From contig JAGOOU010000022.1 of assembly GCA_017992335.1 (NCBI GenBank), positions 1 through 8,216 of the forward strand: a DNA stretch of 8,216 nucleotides, given 5' to 3'. Origin of the DNA: Candidatus Parcubacteria bacterium. GTDB taxonomy: Bacteria > Patescibacteriota > Minisyncoccia > Minisyncoccales > Minisyncoccaceae. Of this stretch, positions 5,913-8,216 are shown piece by piece (position 1 is the first letter of the stretch; each line of letters starts with the position of its first letter). The notes beneath the pieces were generated by a model. The model saw only the letters and a list, made by a program, of their open reading frames with translations, was not told the DNA's origin and did not search any database. The translations under genes were made by a program, and so were the position numbers.

Positions 5913-7499
5913 TTCTGGTGCGATAGAATCAATACTCTTATTAGAAAAGCTTTTTAAATTATCTACGAAAAGAACGGAATTGAAAGCTCCTATTTTTTGA
6001 TCATCATACCATGTTGGAGAATAAGTAATTGATTTAAATTGTTCTGCCCACTCTTTTTCTAACCCAAAAATCATTGCATAAGGGAGTAGTTCTTCAAAGT
6101 GTTCAGGAGTTTTTGCTGGAGCATTATGAAACTGGATTCTTCTTGCTTCAGAAATAGCAATATATTCTTTTAATCCTAATAAATATTCTTTAGCTTCCAC
6201 GCCTTTAATGGTCTTTTTAGGCATAATCAATCCGAAAACAATAATTATTATTCCAGAAATCGCAATGCTTAAAAACCATATAGAGCCTAGATGAAGGAAA
6301 AAGCAAGCAATTACCATTAAAGACCCAATAATCCCATATTGCATTCTTATGTTCTTGGGGTTTTGAGCGAAATAATCTTTTTTAGTTAAATTTTTATATA
6401 TATTATTTTCGTATTCTCCTAAGTTTATTTCTTGAGCATTGATTTTTGACAAGTTTATTTCTGTTTCTTTTTTGAAGATGTTTTTTAATAATTCTTTTTC
6501 GTGTTCGCTAATATTATCATCAGGTTCTTTTATCTTTGTTAAAACATAATCTGTTTTTCCAAAGAAAGAGCTTTTTTCTTTTTTCCTTATTTTCAAATAT
6601 CCTTTAATAGCTAAGTTTATTATTTCTGCAGGAATATTTTTTATTTCAAACATTTCGTTGACTAAAGTACTAGATTCAATAGGGGAGAGGTCTTTTAATG
6701 GTCCATATTGAGCAATAATTATGCCTTTTCCTTTAGGATCTCTTCCTTGCTTCAGCCACTTTGTTAAAAGAAAGATAAAAATAATAATAGGCAAAAGGAT
6801 AATTAGATTATCCATTATTTTATTGATTGCATTTTCTATTATTGTTGGCTCGTAGATTGTTCCTTTAGGCAAACCTATAACTACTGTTAAGTATTGCCCA
6901 GGAGATATTATTTGATCATGATTTATTATTAATTTATTTCCTTGTTTTTCTATTGAACATTGTTCTTTGCTGTTTAGTTTTCCATAATAGCAGTTATAGG
7001 TTGTATTATTGTTTTCCGGGAAATTGACTTCAATAGAAGACTTTTTAATGTTAACATCCCATCCTCCTCCTATTGCGTTCCAGTATAATTCGTCATGGTC
7101 GTCAAAATAATTTATTGCTTTTTGAGCAGTATAATTAATGATATATGTTTTTTGACCAGTAACATAAATATTTGGATCGCCAATTTTTATTCTGAAAGAA
7201 TATTTTTGTGTTTCAGTTGAAAATACGTATTTTTTATTATTTTCATCTAAAACAGAAATAGAACTTATCTTAACACTATATACTCCTCCTCGGTCGTCAT
7301 ATTTAAAAGGGATATCTCTATATATCCCATGTCTTTGTGTGTTTCCGAAATCATAGATTATTTTTTCTTGAACATTAATTGTAGCATCAGTATTGATTGT
7401 GATTTTTGTTTCATAGCTTTGTATTTCTTCAGCTAAAACAGGCGAAGAAATAATAAGCAAGGATATTGCTAAAATTAAAGCCTTTATATGCTTATTCAT
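5832..7499 (-). CDS. DUF2207 family predicted membrane protein with Gly-rich C-terminus
   Basis: This 555-residue protein belongs to the DUF2207 family of bacterial membrane proteins, whose function is not established. A signal peptide (hydrophobic 7-21, likely cleavage after VLA at 23) leads into a beta-rich extracytoplasmic domain (24-215) with QRHGIYRDIP (55-64) and ELYWNAIG (137-144). A transmembrane helix at about 230-246 is followed by a cytoplasmic helical region (270-370) whose SSTLVNEMFEI segment resembles a winged-helix-type fold. Two further helices lie at about 387-406 and 408-425. The last part has LLPYAMIFGLEKEWAEQF (471-488), a recognisable family segment, and ends in a run of Gly closing with GGSW, which is also usual for the family. 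The ATG has no Shine-Dalgarno. It follows the small membrane protein gene after 33 bases and may be co-transcribed with it. Its 3' end overlaps the Fe-S scaffold gene tail to tail. Confidence 0.92.
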   Translation of the reverse strand: MNKHIKALILAISLLIISSPVLAEEIQSYETKITINTDATINVQEKIIYDFGNTQRHGIYRDIPFKYDDRGGVYSVKISSISVLDENNKKYVFSTETQKYSFRIKIGDPNIYVTGQKTYIINYTAQKAINYFDDHDELYWNAIGGGWDVNIKKSSIEVNFPENNNTTYNCYYGKLNSKEQCSIEKQGNKLIINHDQIISPGQYLTVVIGLPKGTIYEPTIIENAINKIMDNLIILLPIIIFIFLLTKWLKQGRDPKGKGIIIAQYGPLKDLSPIESSTLVNEMFEIKNIPAEIINLAIKGYLKIRKKEKSSFFGKTDYVLTKIKEPDDNISEHEKELLKNIFKKETEINLSKINAQEINLGEYENNIYKNLTKKDYFAQNPKNIRMQYGIIGSLMVIACFFLHLGSIWFLSIAISGIIIIVFGLIMPKKTIKGVEAKEYLLGLKEYIAISEARRIQFHNAPAKTPEHFEELLPYAMIFGLEKEWAEQFKSITYSPTWYDDQKIGAFNSVLFVDNLKSFSNKSIDSIAPESSASSHGSGFSGGAGGGFGGGGGGSW

Positions 7500-7506
7500 T
7501 AGTTTA

Positions 7507-7534
7507 AATATATAATAAAATAAGTAAAAAGTCT
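7507..7534 (-). promoter_or_regulatory. Weak promoter candidate for the DUF2207 gene
   Basis: On the minus strand TAGACT (7534-7529), a 16-base spacer and TATATT (7512-7507) would start transcription near 7501, nearly at the ATG. It overlaps the stop codon of the upstream gene. The match is modest and the region is almost pure A+T, so co-transcription from upstream is equally plausible. Confidence 0.25.
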
Positions 7535-7838
7535 ATTTTCTTTTTTCGATTAAAAACAATATACCTATTATTAAAGGAATAATACCAATCATTAAGCTTT
7601 GCCAATTAGAATGCATAATAACTGGAATTAAAAATACAAGACTGAAGATTATAAAAATCCAGCCCCCAATTTTAGGCCACTTCCAGCCTATTATTGTTAT
7701 TCCTAGAACAAATAGAGCAAAAAGCAAATGCATTAAAGAATCTATCCAGCTAAATTCTGGACTGAATCCTTCTAAAATGAATAAAGAGAAAAAAACAACG
7801 ATTAATATTGATAATATTCTCGCAATACTTAATTTCAT
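7533..7838 (-). CDS. Small four-helix membrane protein (DUF7670-like), function unknown
   Basis: This 101-residue protein is almost entirely membrane-embedded. Four hydrophobic helices lie at about 7-24, 34-52, 57-75 and 80-97. The features RILSILIVVFFSLFILEGF near the start, a MHLLFA segment (36-41), GWKWPKIGGWIFII (51-64) and the closing PLIIGILFLIEKRK recall a family of small bacterial membrane proteins of unknown role that I remember as DUF7670; I cannot confirm the name here. No catalytic residues are evident. Lys/Arg residues at both ends suggest both termini are cytoplasmic. There is no Shine-Dalgarno. A TATAAT element lies directly upstream of the ATG. The gene sits between a DUF1801-type gene and the DUF2207 gene on the same strand, with 24- and 33-base gaps, a spacing compatible with one operon. 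Confidence 0.8.
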   Translation of the reverse strand: MKLSIARILSILIVVFFSLFILEGFSPEFSWIDSLMHLLFALFVLGITIIGWKWPKIGGWIFIIFSLVFLIPVIMHSNWQSLMIGIIPLIIGILFLIEKRK

Positions 7839-7845
7839 GTTTTTA

Positions 7846-7873
7846 ATTATATTATAATAATTTTAGCACTCAA
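7846..7873 (-). promoter_or_regulatory. Promoter candidate for the small membrane protein gene, possibly leaderless
   Basis: On the minus strand TTGAGT (7873-7868), 16 bases, then TATAAT (7851-7846) predicts a start at about 7839, one base before the ATG at 7838. A second TATAAT overlaps at 7856-7851 but would have an 11-base spacer. The -35 box lies in the last codons of the upstream gene. Expression as part of an upstream operon is an alternative. Confidence 0.4.
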
Positions 7874-8210
7874 CACACTTGGCTTTTTTGTTGACTAACT
7901 TAATTAGTTTTTTTAGTTTTGGTTCGTCTATGTTTTTTAAATCAGGAATTTTAATATGTCTCATTGTTTTTCCGCTTCCCTCCAAAACATTAATATCTTT
8001 TTTATCTAAGCCAACAATGGAAAAACCAATATGCACTTTATTTTTCATAGCAGCGATATAAAATTTGCCATTAGATAAAACTATTACGCCCCAGCCGAAT
8101 TTTTCCTCGTAGTTTTTTAAAGTTTCACAAAATATTTTTCGAAGAGCTAAAATAATTTCTTTTTGGGTAGACTTTTGCTTGTCTATGTATTGTTTTATTT
8201 TTTCATCCAT
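7863..8210 (-). CDS. DUF1801 (YdhG-like) domain protein
   Basis: This is a 115-residue soluble, basic protein. The layout fits the DUF1801 domain: an N-terminal helix with ILALRKIFCETL (20-31), then EEKFGWGVIVLSNGKFYIAAMKNKVHIGF, in which a short beta sheet carries the typical aromatic and Lys residues. A GSGKTMRHIKIPD segment follows (78-90), close to the family's G-SGK--RHIK motif, and a helical end with LKKLIKLVNKKA completes it. The motif GSGKT looks like a P-loop by chance, but it sits before RHIK and belongs to this domain rather than to an NTPase. The protein ends CVEC, two cysteines that could bind metal or be incidental. Only six bases upstream of the ATG are visible, so neither the ribosome-binding site nor a longer start can be judged. 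The molecular function of the family is unsettled; some members are described as iron- or stress-linked, and this one is not assigned. Confidence 0.82.
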   Translation of the reverse strand: MDEKIKQYIDKQKSTQKEIILALRKIFCETLKNYEEKFGWGVIVLSNGKFYIAAMKNKVHIGFSIVGLDKKDINVLEGSGKTMRHIKIPDLKNIDEPKLKKLIKLVNKKAKCVEC

Positions 8211-8216
8211 GGTTTT

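Noticed and set aside
7939..7980. GSGKT in the small right-end protein as a nucleotide-binding P-loop
   Set aside because: It lacks the preceding glycines and any Walker B motif, and it matches the GSGK--RHIK segment of DUF1801 domains.

Overview
The window is strongly A+T-rich, gene-dense bacterial DNA. Seven protein genes and one tRNA fit into 8.2 kb, with intergenic gaps of 84 bases or fewer. Several features suggest a small-genome bacterium of the Candidate Phyla Radiation (Parcubacteria-like). These are the near absence of Shine-Dalgarno sequences, an N-terminal three-helix module on a single-pass membrane protein, a pilin-like cysteine-rich C-terminus, a DUF2207 membrane protein and a bare two-gene Fe-S assembly operon. 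The lineage is inferred from gene style, not from a marker gene. Standard stop codons fit every gene.

Left block (1-3158, minus strand): a predicted single-pass envelope protein of 521 aa, then a tRNA-Arg with anticodon GCG, then recG, which runs off the left edge. The recG start codon lies six bases after the tRNA 3' end, so its only Shine-Dalgarno-like sequence is inside the tRNA acceptor stem. An 84-base divergent spacer with a good minus-strand promoter separates this block from the next.

Centre block (3243-5912, plus strand): a membrane acyltransferase (family 3), then a cysteine desulfurase gene and an iscU/nifU scaffold gene. The last two overlap by 17 bases and form a minimal Fe-S cluster assembly operon. 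The desulfurase gene has its own promoter, with a perfect TTGACA -35 box overlapping the acyltransferase stop codon. A 20-base dyad symmetry fills the spacer between -35 and -10, which is where an operator would be expected.

Right block (5832-8210, minus strand): a DUF1801-type protein, a four-helix small membrane protein and a secreted or membrane DUF2207 protein with a Gly-rich tail. The DUF2207 gene and the scaffold gene converge and overlap by 81 bases, so the scaffold's last 26 residues are read from the antisense of the Gly-rich tail.

Most first genes of transcription units have no Shine-Dalgarno. Their candidate promoters place the transcription start within about 0-15 bases of the start codon, which suggests frequent leaderless or near-leaderless mRNAs. 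No insertion sequence, CRISPR array, phage gene or long non-coding stretch was seen. No complete undescribed system is evident. The most notable points are the operator-like dyad, the tRNA-recG junction and the antisense-coded scaffold tail.
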